NCBI GenBank assembly: GCA_030407085.1
Contig: CM059587.1
Location: forward strand, 74,327,001-74,391,000
Source of the DNA: Trichopria drosophilae
Lineage: Eukaryota > Arthropoda > Insecta > Hymenoptera > Diapriidae
Direction: 5' to 3'
DNA length: 64,000 nucleotides
Under the pieces are notes generated by a model. The model did not search any database, had not been told where the DNA came from, and saw only the letters and a list, made by a program, of their open reading frames with translations. The position numbers and the translations under genes were made by a program. This document shows, piece after piece, positions 11,430-24,029 of the stretch (its first letter is position 1; the number at the start of each line of letters is the position of its first letter).

Positions 11430-12820
11430 ATGAAGCGTTACGCGAGCGGAAAAATGTCCAAATTCACGCTTATGATACGCTTAACACACTCCTTAGCTCT
11501 CTGGTAAAAAATAAAAAAAGTGTCGTTAAGCGTACGTTAAGCGTTTTTTTGTTAAAATTCCCACTTTGTTAACTCTTTTGGCACGCTTTTCTAACGCTAT
11601 TCACACTCCTTTGACACTCTTACAGTCACTCTTAAGTGACGCCCCATTTTTACCACGGTTATAAGTGGTTTGGTTTACCAAGAGTAGTAAATGCTGGTTT
11701 TGTTCCGACTCCATACGTTTTTAGGCACACACTACGCAAATTATACATGATGCTTAAGTGAAATTGCAAACTCATTTTATAATAATTTTGCATTATAGTT
11801 TTAACAATAGCACTAAGATACTACCCAGTGAATTACAATCCACAGAATACGAGGTTTTATGTGTCCAAATACTATAACCCGATTTCTAAGCTTAGTGTTT
11901 ACGCACAGTTTTACGATATGAAAGAACTACATCGATATTTTTTGCACTTTTTACCCCCCGCCCCAAGTAGATAATTTTATAATTTGGATACATACTTCGC
12001 ATATAGACCACAGATTCTGGCTGGTCCCGTTACCCCTAAAATGGTAACATAGTTTATGGATGACCCATTAAAAATGAAAAATGATAATGTTTAATTTTTA
12101 ATATATTAATATTTATAATAATATTATATAATATTTATAATAATAAATTATATAAAAATAAATTATAATAATAATATTTTTACATAAGGCTTTATTTTTA
12201 GAAATTTGTTGATAAGTTTTTGCCATTTGAGAAAATTATAACTAGAAAAATACAAATAATATTACAACATTAACGATTTAGGAAACCCAGAATTAATACT
12301 TAACTGTCGCTCGATATTTACTGCAGCAGAGGGAGATACAATTTTGTTTACCAACGTCCTCCGTCTTTAAGCGCATATTACTTTTTTCGTACTACTAGAA
12401 TCAAAACTCTGCTTAGGATCTCATTTCTTTATTTGTATATCATCTTTTTTCTTGAAGATTACTCTTTTTACTTTTGCATTATTGCATATTATTCTGAACA
12501 CCTTGCTGGAATGAAACTCGCAGCCCATCGAATCTTTCTACTTTGGTCCTTATTGTTTGCGAAAAATCTTAAAATAATCGAACCTTTCCGACCTTACCAT
12601 CATAAAAAAGTTGTGAATTTTTCTAGTGAAATTTGTATTATTTCTGATCGACCAAACCAGTTTTTGTCATCATAAAAAATTTGCTAGAAAAATTAAATTT
12701 AAAAGTATGCATCACAAAAAAATTGTGATTTGCTCGTCAAAGACGTCCGTCAAATATGTAGTTATTATTTAATAATTACGAACATATAATTACATTTATT
12801 TGATTTAACTAATATTAGAT
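11430..12820. other. Gene-free stretch with simple AT repeats
   Basis: 11440-11640 is rich in variants of CGCTTAA/TTAAGCG (ACGCTTATGATACGCTTAA, CGTTAAGCGTACGTTAAGCG) and may be a decayed element end. 12090-12185 is a low-complexity run of ATT/TTATAA. No gene is supported; the 80-codon frame at 12433-12675 has no domain. Confidence 0.4.
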
Positions 12821-12916
12821 CTAGGGTGCAAAGTATGGGATTGGTGACAGACGCACCCTGCATGACGAGAGGGGAGGTACGGGAGTCCTGACCCCAAGAG
12901 TATCCGATTCCTTCAT
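12821..12916 (-). CDS. Coding-like short frame, unknown repeat or exon
   Basis: A GC-raised patch holds a 31-codon minus-strand frame from ATG (12916-12914) to TAG (12823-12821), ending SPIPYFAP. A second minus-strand frame through the same patch is also open. AGGGTGC (12823-12829) and GCACCCT (12853-12859) form a small inverted repeat within it. No family is recognised. It could be an exon remnant or part of an interspersed repeat. Confidence 0.2.
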   Translation of the reverse strand: MKESDTLGVRTPVPPLSSCRVRLSPIPYFAP

Positions 12917-12995
12917 TCTCGCCCGTGATATGCACGATATTTTTTGTTAAATCTGTATATAAAAAACTGCTCCTTTATAATACCGGTCAAGTGCA

Positions 12996-13238
12996 ATGCG
13001 AGTACCAAATCGTGAAAACGAGAAGTGGACGCGAAAGACTGTAGAGCGCCCTGTGAAGCGGGCGAAAATGAGTGTAGAGCACCCTGTGAAGGGCACGCTT
13101 TACCAGCACATAAAGGGACACTTTCTATACAGATGTCATAAAAAGGTTATAAGAAATGGTGTATTAAGCGAATTAACATTAGAATCTTCTAGAGGGATAT
13201 TAATTCGTATTTTACTGAGATTGCGAAAATTGGTATGA
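12996..13238 (+). other. Open frame containing a short tandem repeat
   Basis: Eighty codons are open, with basic composition near the start. Two copies of a unit of about 40 bp, TGTAGAGCRCCCTGTGAAG, lie at about 13041-13095. No domain is recognised and the second half returns to AT-biased codons. It precedes, by one base or so, the coding-like frame at 13239-13388, and both may belong to one decayed unit. Confidence 0.2.
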
Positions 13239-13388
13239 TACTTATCCACTTCTCACCAAGCAATTTATTTCAGGAATGCACTGGTCATCTTCTGGAAAAA
13301 CGTGAACTTCGCCGAACCGCTGTTACCCAAAGCCATGCCGCATTGCGTCCGTTCAGCTGACAGTGCTTCGTCATTCAAAATGCAATAA
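13239..13388 (+). pseudogene. Possible 3'-terminal exon or processed remnant
   Basis: A stop-free frame of 49 codons ends in TAA and overlaps AATAAA at 13384-13389. A good acceptor (TTTATTTCAG) ends at 13273, so the exon could begin at 13274 and read NALVIFWKNVNF onward. Codon use is far more balanced than the surrounding DNA. No matching donor at a plausible intron length was found: GTATGA at about 13233 would give an intron of only about 40 bp. The product is not identified. Confidence 0.3.
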
Positions 13389-13861
13389 ATAAAATAAAAA
13401 TAATATATCTTTAAATGAAACAATCGCAGAGGAAAAAACTCAGCTTCAATTCTAGGCTATTTATGAAACGATAAAACATATATCTCACAACGTGAAAAAA
13501 CAAACTACCTTTTATTTTGTAAATATAAGTAGCTAATTTTGGTTTTAACACGATTTAAATGTAATTAGCAGAAAAGTAATTTAAAAATAAAGTAAACATT
13601 ATACCCTATGCATACTTTTGTTTCAGAGTATAGAAAAGTTTACATACGCTTAAAGATAGAGTTTCGACGATGGGGCACCAATATTTCGCTCCCTCAATTT
13701 CAGCAAAATATCCATCGGAATGGAAGCAAATCTATACGATTCATTACTGTTTATTGGAGGAATAATTCAACCAATTTTAAGAATCATCTGACGATACTGA
13801 TTACACAATTTTGCCAGGTATATGGGAAGATATTAGTGTGCCACATAAGCTAATCTAGTTG

Positions 13862-13972
13862 TATATGGAAAATACTTAGGTAGTCCAATAATCAACTAGT
13901 TTGGCTTACAAACTAGATAGTAAGCTTAACTACTTATGCGTTGTGACAGACAACTACTTTTTTCCATGTAAA
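13862..13972. mobile_element. 110-bp palindromic MITE
   Basis: TATATGGAAAATACTTAGGTAG is answered by ACTACTTTTTTCCATGTAA at the other end, and the interior contains ACTAGTTTG...CAAACTAG in opposite orientation. Small size, symmetry and lack of coding fit a MITE. Compare 4491-4643. Confidence 0.45.
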
Positions 13973-15097
13973 TAGATATTGGCATATTTATTTACTTTAT
14001 TAGGAAAATTTTACTTTCGATCGCATCTATTAAAATCACGTTTCTTACCAAGAGTGTAAAGTATATTTTTAAACACGAGAAAGAATTGTAAGAACGAGGT
14101 TCCAATGGCGCCCAATCAAAAGTGTAGTTCTCTTTCAGGGATAAAATTACACCCATTGCTAGTGTCCATAATGATAATACGTAAATTGTTAATGTCTTAT
14201 TAAGTGCGTAAATCATAACTTATGCACGAAAAACGGGTATCAAATGTACATTAATGTAATTGCGACTGAACTTTAAGCATACAATTATACATATATAGCA
14301 TAATTATATAGTATAGAATTTTGATATAGTTCTGTAATAAATATCACATTGCAGGTCATAAAGTTCACAAAATAACTCTTATGTACGTGCTTGTGGTCAT
14401 AAGAGGAGTTCTCTTTACTTTCTTCAATTAACAGTTACTAACTAAAATTTGTTCCATTTTCTCAGATTTCTTGAAATTTCCAACTGCGCTTTAAAAATAT
14501 ATTTTTGTAACTTTGAAAGTAATTATTATGACTATTTTAGAAGATAGCGTAAACTTTTGTAACTTTACACGACAACATTGATACTAAAGGTTATTAAGTT
14601 TTAAAATTGTTACAAACTTATATAAGCATCAAAAGTTTTCCAAATTGAATATTATTAATATTATGATATTTAAATATCATTACGCTCTCAAATACGAAAA
14701 TAGGTTATACCTAATATTCCTGTAAACCGATACAAGATCTGAAACTTTACACGTCTGTTATGTAACGCACCATTAAGGGACATCTGGTATTATAGATTAC
14801 TGGAACAAATAGGAGTGTATCCCAAACTATGCAATTTTCACTTGAAAATGTATATAGTATAATATGATTAAAGTATAAGACAATCTGTGAGGAATTGTAA
14901 GTACCAGATGCTGAAAGCGCCGAGTCATGCGAAAAGCTCCGGATCATGAATGAGCTTACATGGGTGTATATAGAATATGTGTTTAATTTGGGTACGAAAT
15001 GATTGTGCGAAAAGTTGATGTTTCTTTAAGTAACTAAATGGGATTTTTATTTAAGTATGAAGTCTGACAATTTAGTTTAAGTCTATTATTATACCTT
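13973..15097. other. AT-rich gene-free stretch
   Basis: Minus-strand frames at 13992-14216 and 14747-14947 have no domain and no promoter or splice context. Nothing else is supported. Confidence 0.4.
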
Positions 15098-15620
15098 TAA
15101 AGTACTTTATGACACTAGGGTGTAAAGTGGCACTTTTTCGCATAATAGCATAGTCAATTTTCAGTACCCAAACGCATAAAGTTCGTTGTTCTTGCTTTTT
15201 CGTATTAAGCAAACAATTATAATAATAAAATTTTTAGATAATACATAAATTTGAATAAGAGATCCGTTGTTCATTGTCTTTTTTAAAATTTAATTCCTAC
15301 CAAAAGAACCCAAGAATGTCTGCAAAAATTGTACTGTAGACTCTAAAATACTTTATGACCCTAGGGTGTGAAGTGGTACTTTTTCGCACAATAGCATAGT
15401 CAATTTTCAGTACCCAAATGCATAAAGTTTATTGTTCTTACTTTTACGCAGTAAGGAACCAAATATTTTAATACCCAAGAACTGTACGCAAACAATTATA
15501 ATAATAACATTTTCAGAAAATACATAAATTTGAATAAGAGATACATTGTTCATTGTCTTTTTTTTAATTTCATTCCTACTAAAAGAACCCAAGAATGTCT
15601 GCAAAAGTTGTACTGTAGAT
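15098..15620. repeat. Tandem duplication, two copies of about 245-275 bp
   Basis: Copy 1 (15098-15341) and copy 2 (15345-15620) match along their length. Both run from TACTTTATGA through CATAGTCAATTTTCAGTACC, AAACAATTATAATAATAA and AAAAGAACCCAAGAATGTCT to GTACTGTAGA. Copy 2 has an extra segment of about 33 bp near 15454-15487. Both copies are diverged by scattered substitutions. No coding function is apparent. Confidence 0.85.
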
Positions 15621-15679
15621 ATCTTTTACGTTCATATTGCGCGAATACATAATAGGTAATCCATTTTTCCCGGGTCAGG

Positions 15680-17110
15680 TACATTGGGAATAACTAACAA
15701 AAAAGAATCGAATCGAAGAAAGTCCCTTGGTCCCTGGTTGTTTTTGTCTCTGAATAATATCGACACGGAGCTTTCCGACATTTCGAAAATCCTTATCGAT
15801 AAAAATCGATATTGTAATTATCGCTTTTTGCCGCAGCGCTTAAAGCTCGTACGTCTCGGCAGGCGGCAGAACGTAAAGTTTTAAAAGCGAGAGCGAGCGT
15901 ACGTACGTTTCCTACGTATATACGTTACGCGTCGCGTATTTCGACCGCAGTGATGCCTCGTCCTTCCTCGTTGCCCCCTACCTTAAAAAAAAGCTTCGCC
16001 CCTCCGCCGGTCAAAATGAAATTTCCTTCTCACCGTATATCATTACGTTGCCGACGGCGACTTCTCTCCCGCCCCTTCCCGCCCTTGTGGGGGAAAAGCT
16101 CGAAGGAAATCCGCCCGTACGGGGGCGCCCCTTTCATCCGGCACTGAGTGGTGGCGGCAGCGGCAACATAAACGAGCTCTCACTACCACCGAAGGATGAT
16201 GTCACCTCGCGCCAGGGAAATATCCGCCTTTACGTAAGGCGCGTATACACGCTAAATCAATGATGCCGCGCATGCGCCCCTTAAGGATCGCGGCGTGAAA
16301 CCGGGATTCGCCCCTTCCGACTCGTCACCCCCGCTGGCACCCTTGCTTCCCGCTCCCCTCACAATTTTCCTGCCCCACACCCCCCTCCACCGTCTGCCGG
16401 GAGGAAAGTACCCCCCCGAGCCACAACCAGGATTCGTCTCGCTCCCTCGTTCGATCTCTTTTTGTCTTTCCCAATGACCCTCTCGCTTCCACCCACCCTT
16501 TCGTGGTTTCCCTCTTTCTCTGTCAGGTTGGCAACCCTTTCACTCTAGGGGCAGTGGTCCTCATCCCGCGACACTTTCCCCTCTTTATTACTCTTTACCC
16601 CTCACGTATTCTATTTCTCCGTCACGTATTCTATTACTCCATCTCTAACTTTCTCCTGTGATCCTTCCTCAGTTTTGCCGTCTCCTTTACTGCTCCGGCT
16701 GCATTACGCCTTTTCCCCGGGATTTCTTCCTGTATTATCTTTCCCATTTTTCTCTAATGCCCCTCGCGTTTTCCCTCCTTCTATTTATTTCCATTACATG
16801 CTGGCTACGCTCCTAATATTTAATCATTTTTGCAAGATCTCTTTTGTCTCGTATCTTTGTTTTGTTTCTTCGAGCGTACTTTTTTTTTGTTTGGTCTTTC
16901 TTCAAGTATGGTTTGTTTATTTTTCTTGTATAAGTTTCTACAAAATATCCCCACGTGACACATTTCTCGTCACGATCACCCAAGGCTATACCCTCGCGGG
17001 AAACGATCACGTTTCGCCGGGAGTGTAGGGATTCGCAGTTCCTTAGTAGCTCGTACTTGTAGGTAATAATGGCGAACCTTGACACGCCCTGAAGGAATCT
17101 CAAGGATGAT
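15680..17110. promoter_or_regulatory. CpG- and pyrimidine-rich island, putative promoter
   Basis: Composition changes sharply from AT-rich to CpG-rich (15830-16270: ACGTACGT, GCGTCGCG, GCGAGAGCGAGCG), then to a CT-rich tract (16290-16800), fading by about 17.1 kb. TATCGATA, the Drosophila-type DRE core promoter motif, sits at 15794-15801 with ATCGATA again just after. GAGA-like GCGAGAGCGAG follows near 15883. Several short open frames on both strands are incidental to the composition. No start codon in a convincing context or donor could be tied to it, so the transcription direction is unknown. It could be an alternative promoter of the gene starting at 33.5 kb or the end of a neighbouring gene. 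Confidence 0.45.
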
Positions 17111-17797
17111 TTGATCGAGTACCCGTTGCTCCCTATATACAGCTAACATAAAATTCGCAAAAATATAACCGAAATCAACGGCATTTAAACACTTTTTTGA
17201 GTGATTATAATATCGAAATTCATTTAATGGTCTTTTTCTTCAATTTTAAAGAAACTCAGAACTAAATCATTTAAAAGTCATGTGTTTTTAAAATATGACT
17301 AATTACAGAAAATCACCAAAAAATCAATGAATTTTTTTTTAGCAGCCCTGGTATAGTATATGTATTGAGGTTGCTGGACACGAATCACGTCAGGATTTTT
17401 TCTGACCTCGAAAATATGGCGAATTGACCTAAATCTTGCTTTTTGGGTACCCCACTATGAATTGGAAGTCAGGTTTTCAAAATTCAAAATAGGGTTCCAA
17501 AATGGAGGTCGGATTTTTTAAAAATTATTGAATTTTATAAAATTGTGTACGTAAATGTTAAAAACGTCGATTACAAATTTGAAATAAGATTTTCTCAATC
17601 AATATCCATTTAAAGTCAAGATGTCCTTTATTCTACAATTACCTGTATTCGGTCAAATCAAAGAACGACGTGGCCGCTGCAAGATTCCGTTCCGTTTGGA
17701 GTATTTAATTAGAGTGATCCGGTGTGGAAATTCCCCCGTTTTGTATGCTTCTGATTTTGAAATCTGGCAAGGTTTTAGAATGTCTTCCCTACTTAGC

Positions 17798-17896
17798 GGG
17801 TCATAATCAGAATCTGTTTAGATTCTAATAGAAAACCCCCTAATTATCATTAAATTGATCTCCTACTTTAAACTGATCAGATTATGATCATGACCC
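17798..17896. mobile_element. 99-bp inverted-repeat element
   Basis: GGGTCATAATCAGAATCTG (17798-17816) is the near reverse complement of CAGATTATGATCATGACCC (17878-17896). A second small hairpin AGAATCTG/TAGATTCT lies just inside. It abuts the next palindrome. Confidence 0.45.
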
Positions 17897-18002
17897 TAGT
17901 AGAAAATTAAGCCATTTTCTGGCCAGTTTTTCTGGGCTCCCTTAGTTATAGCATGCAGACCGTAAAAAATGGCCACAAACTGGTCGCATTTTCTACAAGG
18001 GG
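17892..18002. mobile_element. 111-bp inverted-repeat element
   Basis: CCCTAGTAGAAAAT at the left and ATTTTCTACAAGGGG at the right are mirrored. Inside, GGCCAGTTTTT and AAAAAATGGCC keep the symmetry. There is no coding capacity; it is MITE-like. Confidence 0.5.
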
Positions 18003-18212
18003 ATGAACGGATTTATTCCGGAAGTAGAGATTCGGATTCTGGTAAGATATCATGTCATATTCACCATCACATTCACCGGTACAATATCTACGACAATTGT
18101 ACAACATTCCAATTCTAAGGACAATGATTATTTCTTAATAGAGAGGATTTGTTTGAAATACATTTGTTTTCTACTACTTACTACAAGTAACCATATTTTG
18201 TTAGGATGGAAT

Positions 18213-18410
18213 TGCGAGCATAGCGTAATGAATAGCCTAGGCGTCAGAGTAGTAAGGAAACACTCGGGTTCGATCCCACCGCGGAGTGAGTTTTTTTTTG
18301 TTTTTCTCGAACATAAAAGTATATAAAAATAACACATATATGTAAAAATATAATTATTCATAAATAGTATAACAATTATATTAATTTAAAAATAAATATA
18401 TAATTCCAGA
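18213..18410 (+). repeat. tRNA-derived SINE
   Basis: The head resembles a tRNA, in the Arg/Thr-like style. TAGCGTAATGAATAG at about 18221 serves as the A box, GGCGTCAGAGTAG follows, and GGTTCGATCCC (18267-18277) is a good B box. It then runs into a T-rich segment and an AT-rich tail to about 18410. The anticodon arm does not pair properly and no acceptor stem closes, so it is not a functional tRNA gene. Confidence 0.6.
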
Positions 18411-18740
18411 CATTTTTTTTGCGAGGGAAAACCAGAACTGTGGACATCTTGTGAGATTCCCAACATGAATGAATGCGGGTTGATTCTTACTGTTTTTCCA
18501 ATTATGTTGAAAATTATATTAAAAAATACTTGACTTTTATCTTGACTTTTAGAGTTTTTTCAGTTAAGAATGATATATTTCCAATATCTTAGATTATGAA
18601 TAATTTATTCTACAAATTTGCTTTTGATTCGTATCCACCAACCTAAAAACCCCATAAAAACATTTTTTTTTAAAATTAAAGATTGTTTAAATGCTCGACC
18701 ATCATTTTGAATTTTGAAAATCCAAATCCGAATTCGTAAA

Positions 18741-21700
18741 CAGTGATCTTACAAAACCAAGATAATGAGTATGAGGGAAATTAGTTATATTTTTGAGGTT
18801 TTAAAAACATATAATAAACTTGATCTAGGCAGAGGGAACCTTTCATTGGTTTTTAAGAATATGAAATTAAGTTATGACGATTTTTGTTTCAAACATCGAA
18901 TATAAGAAGCAGAAATGCCCACCGATTTCTGTAATAATCCTTTTATTCTTGATGGATTAATACATGTATATTAAATGTAGACGTAAATTCTGAAATAATA
19001 AAAAACGTTTACTATGAGCAATTCCACGTGACATCGTCCTGTCACGGAAAAGATACAAAGATGCATCGGCAGACATTGATGAAATAATATATTATGCGAA
19101 ATGTTTTCAAATTCTTAAAAGTTAAGCACAGGTAAGAAATAGAGTTTTTGTTTTAATTCGTAAGCATGGCGATTATCTGTTTTAAGAAAAGTCCATTTAC
19201 AGAAGTTAAGCGTAAATATATAAAGTTTCAAATGAAATGTATCTCAATAAAATATACGTTGTTTTTCTATTGCTTATTAAATAATGTGTTTTTAAATAAT
19301 TTGTTCAACTATGAAGGATCCCATCCAAAATGTAAAAAAATTATATTTTACGATTACATGCAAGTGTGTAAATTGTTAAAAACGTTCGCATAATACCCCT
19401 AGAAAAGCAATAAATTCTTCTGTTATTATAAGAAAAGCTTTTAAATTCCTCCTAAAATAGACTGTTTATGAAAACAATTTGTTACAATAATCCGGTTACG
19501 AAATACCCGAATAATACATATACCCTAATAATTAACAACATCAAAATCTAGATTATAAGATGAAGCACAATATTTAGTTAATGTCGGCTAGATTACGTTT
19601 TATAATCACCATATTTTTATTTGTATTATATATTATAATAAATCTACAATAACAAAATATTCTTATGTGCAATTATAACTAATTTGATATTTTTGTTGGT
19701 AACGATTGTTATTTTGTACCTCGAAGTCCCTGGTTTAAAACTTCGCCCCAACAATTTTTCTGTCGCAAGTAATTCTTTTTTCAATTTTTTGATAGCGTTA
19801 AGGAATATATTATATAAAAATCTATTATCTATTTGTTTTAGGAAAGAATAACTAAAGAGTCAGCCCAAATTCGCCTGTTTTCTTGAGATTTGGGACAAGC
19901 ATGCATGACAAATGAAAGTTTACTGGTGTACAAATTTCAGATTGAACATATATCTTAATCTTGAAATATGGTGGTTCAAATAGGAAAAATTTACTGCAAA
20001 AATGATTTTTTTTTTTGACATTTTTTATCTCCGGAAATATACATTTTACGTCAAATTCACAAAACATATTTTTTATTTAGATTTGTCGAAAGAATCTAAC
20101 AAAAATATTTTTGCAGATAAAAATGTCAAATTTTCAAAAAATAGAATTTTTGTATTAAAATCCCCCATTGTAACCCTCACATCTCAAGAATAAGATAGAT
20201 GCTCAATTTGAAAATTTGACACGAGTAACCTAACATCAGAAACTTTTCTTTCCGGTACATTTTAATCTAAATTTCAGGTCCAAAAAACAAAATTGTTGGA
20301 ATTTTGTATATATATTTAAACCTACTCTAAGTAAACTAAAGAATTATATAAAAAATGAAATAATATATCTGTATTTTCGAAAAATAGTTCATTAAAATAA
20401 TTTTTTTTCAAATGAAGTGAATTTAGTGAACAGTAATATTTCTCATACTTCAAATCGAATACATCACGTTCAATCTTTACGTTACCTATAATTTAAACAT
20501 CATTAAACGACCTTATCGTTATCTACACGTTTAAAATATGTATAAAAACTAGTTACCGAAATCATTTTATCCTGATATTGATAAGTTTTCCTGATCAGGT
20601 TTCAACGTTGAACATTTGTAATGATTAATAAATCACTGCTAAAGAATTAAATGGTTTCTAATTATAAATCTAATATGTGGATCCTAAAAAGTCTATCGTA
20701 AAACGGTTGTAATTATTTTGTTTCGTGTACAAAAAATCATAAAAATCGAAAATTTAGATTCTTTTGGTCATTCCACTGAGACTTGAATAAATAATCCACA
20801 ATAGCACATGCATATATTATCGCTGACTGCGTATTAACTTGCATTACCGGTCAACAATCACTATCAGTATTATAAGTAATTATCCTCGTCCTAGAACGTA
20901 AGGATTAAATACAGTTTAACCTATTTTAGTTTCGAAAGTTAGAGGTTCGATCGAAACCTTTTAATTTTTATAGAAATGAAATTTACTAATGCTTTTCCAC
21001 GTTAATTGCTGGATTATAATACTAAAGTTCACGTTTCAATGAACAACGCTATCCTGCAATTGCATAAAAGATATCACTTTGAATGACTTCTGTCTTTCAT
21101 GAAATTGAGGACCAGGATCAGTCTAAAATTTTGCATTCGTTCTTTTCAAATCTATCCTCAATGGAGACGCTTTTTTCTTACATTAAAATTTGGTATTTTG
21201 GGGTGCAAATATTGGATTTTATTGAAAAGTTGTGTAATTTTACCAAATATCGACAAAAAAATATTTCCTTCTGTTAGACGATAACCAAATCATGTTAGCA
21301 AATTTTTTGGTTCAGACCACCTATTCAGTAGTTATGCTGTTTATCATTTTGACTTTTGTCGTAAGATGATAACTTTCAACAACTGTAGTAAATTGCAATC
21401 TGCAGATAGCGTATTAACTTTTTTATGAGGATATAAGTAGACATTTCATTAATTTTCACTTTAAAAAAAAAAAATACTCATTTTAGGTTTGTTACATTGT
21501 TTCTCATCTTTTAATTAAAAAAATTCTGCAGTTTTCAAGGTTTTACTTTTAGTACTCTCGTGTTTGTAAAATAGATTTTATTGTAATATTTAAAGAAAGC
21601 GTACTAACATGAATACTGCTGAATCAAAAGTTAGGAACTATTAAATACTTGAATGGCAATTGAAGCATTTGATATGTAAATAAAATATGGAAGACAGATT

Positions 21701-24029
21701 GTACGAAAAAGGTTTAAAGTAAAAAAAGACTTAAAATTTATTGTTACATGTGACACTTATGTGTATTCAGTACATCCTAAATGAGATTGGGAAAAACTGA
21801 TCAACTAAAGTTTCAGATTTCATATTGAAAATTCTTTTTTCGAAGGAAAGATTTTACATTGCACTAAAAAACTTATACCATGAAAAAATATTGAATTAAA
21901 CGAATCAATTCAATTAAAATAAACCTAAATCTTTTCGAATACAAATTGTTCGACAATTACAGGAAATATTTTGAACATTTGATTATAACGTTTGACAATG
22001 TCTTGTGAGATTTCAGAAAAAAACATAATCATTGCTATGGTATTTTTGATTTACAATTATTGATATGAAAAAACATTTTACGAGTCCATTCCATTTAAAC
22101 CATTTCGATTAATATTTTTGTAATTTTCTGTTACCATAACGATAGAAGAGTCTATAAACACAGTTATTATGATATAATCCTTTACAGGTTATTATCTATA
22201 ATTAAACAAACTTGAAAAAGCACATTTTTTCAATAGAATGGAAAAACTGCTGAAAAAAACTTCACGTCTATTCGACGTACAGAAAATGTTGTACTTCAAA
22301 AGTTGAAGAAACCTTTATTGAATTCAAATTTTATGATATGGAACACTGTGTAATTGTTTTTGATTAAATTTTGATATCGTTTAAAGTAATGATTTAGCAT
22401 CATATTTCCGGTATTTTAAAGCACTTCTTCAAATTTAGTATTTTTAATGTTTTATGTGGAGGAATTTTCCAGCAGCACGTCAAACAAGAGCGGTTTGAAG
22501 CTTCACGTATGATGAGCACCAAAGACAGGAAAAACAATGTTTCGTAACTATCTATCTGAGTGAGAAATCCTCTGAAATTAAAAATACTTTTCTGTAATGT
22601 ACCTTTAAAAATATATTTTGTAGAATACAACAATATTAATTAAATAAGCAATGCCGTGAGTAAATGCAACCATAATTTTTCATATTTGGGAAATAACAAA
22701 ATGTAATGTTGTCTTATAATTTCAAGTCACTATTTTGTCAAATTTCAGGTAATAATTTGAACGTTTCAAAGATTTATCATGGAATTTTCGAAGTATTGGT
22801 AATTTTCTGTTGTGAACATATAAAAACGATACATTTTAATCATAATTATATATTATTACATTTTAGAAAAGATTAAAATAAGTACTTTTGATAAATGGTA
22901 AAATGTTGTTAGTAAATATTAAAAAAAGATAAACAGAAGTAATCTTCTTCCGAAATATTTCGAAGTATCCAACACATAAAAAAGTACCACGTATTGTAAT
23001 TTATTACAGTATTTTTGTCATAATTTAAATTCTAAACGAAAGCACTAGTAAACCACAATTGATAACAATTTCATGCACTGATTTAATACATCACTTATAT
23101 AACTATTTTTTGTTTTATTTTTTATTTCAGTCTTTCATTCGCTAAATTTATATCATGAAACTTTAGTAGAACATGCTTCATTTCTGCAATTGTTTATTCG
23201 TAATCATATAATTCTGCATATTTTAATTTTCTTCAAACTCTTAAAATAATTTACTTCAACATTCAAAACATAATTCAATTATTTCCATAAATAACTTTTG
23301 TCAGAAAAAGTGAAAAGCTTGATTACGAAAAACTTTGACGCACACATTCACTTAAGATACGCAATTCATAATCGTTAACTGAGTCTTATACTTACTTCAA
23401 GGCTACAGTCGGTGGGTCAAATCAATTTAGTGGTTCCTTAGTAGGTTGCTAACTAATCAGGCACGTCAGAGTACTTCATAAGACCCGCTTAAAGTCCGTA
23501 AGATGTAATTAATGACTATGAATTTCAGCTTTATACTTTGTTCATTGAAGATTTTGATCACTTTCCACTACGCATCGTTATCACTAATTTGCACATTTCC
23601 AACAAAATCAGTGAAATTTATTTCTTATTAACGTAAGTTGTCAGCTAATTAAAATATCATGGGGCGAAGGCTAATGTTTTACAAATTAAATGAAACTGCT
23701 ATAATGAACAAAATGTAGCGAAAAATAATAATAATAATTGAGAAATTTATATAAAAAACGAAAAAGAAGTCATTTTTGGCTATTACCAATATGGCGCCAA
23801 TGGCAAATTATAATTAGGCAAAAAAGACATAAAAAACAGCTATTTGCTTATTTGTTTTTAAATTTCTCAATTTATAAAGAAAACAAACACGAATTTCGAA
23901 AAAGGATGCTGAACGCATTAAGGGATGTAAGAATTCTGTTCGATTGCAAACAGATATTACTACTGACATAATTCTCTACAGACTAATTTCGAATTTTGTG
24001 TCCAACCAAAAATGGTTAATATATATTAC
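18741..24029. other. Long AT-rich gene-free stretch
   Basis: No coding exon, RNA gene or sharp repeat boundary is recognised over about 5 kb. A GC-raised patch at about 19021-19080 (GTGACATCGTCCTGTCACGG, containing a GTGAC/GTCAC hairpin) and a partly self-complementary region at 19860-20290 (TTCTTGAGATTTGGGAC against CCCTCACATCTCAAGAA) are noted but not assigned. Short frames at 19166, 21083 and 23738 carry no domain. Confidence 0.4.

Larger units (their letters stand above)
17360..18740. repeat. Inverted pair of a diverged interspersed repeat
   Basis: The segment near 17365-17520 (GGACACGAATCACGTC, then TTTTCAAAATTCAAAAT) reappears in reverse orientation near 18620-18740 (GATTCGTATCCACC and ATTTTGAATTTTGAAAATCC). 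The arms are diverged and separated by about 1.1 kb that contains the smaller palindromes and the SINE. This may be the ends of one decayed element or two independent insertions. Confidence 0.35.

Noticed and set aside
13274..13388. Resemblance of FW...P..P...P to ATP synthase subunit g
   Set aside because: Only spaced aromatic and proline residues agree; too weak to name, and could be chance.
16675..17103. Overlapping 117-codon plus and 96-codon minus frames
   Set aside because: Both lie in the pyrimidine-rich island; the plus frame is Phe/Ser/Leu low complexity and the minus frame is Lys/Arg-rich without a domain.
18213..18290. Possible functional tRNA gene
   Set aside because: The B box is good, but the anticodon stem does not pair and there is no acceptor stem; treated as a SINE head.
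19852..20193. Open frames on both strands and partial self-complementarity near 20 kb
   Set aside because: Complementarity is patchy and no clear arm boundaries could be drawn; frames are AT-rich without motifs.
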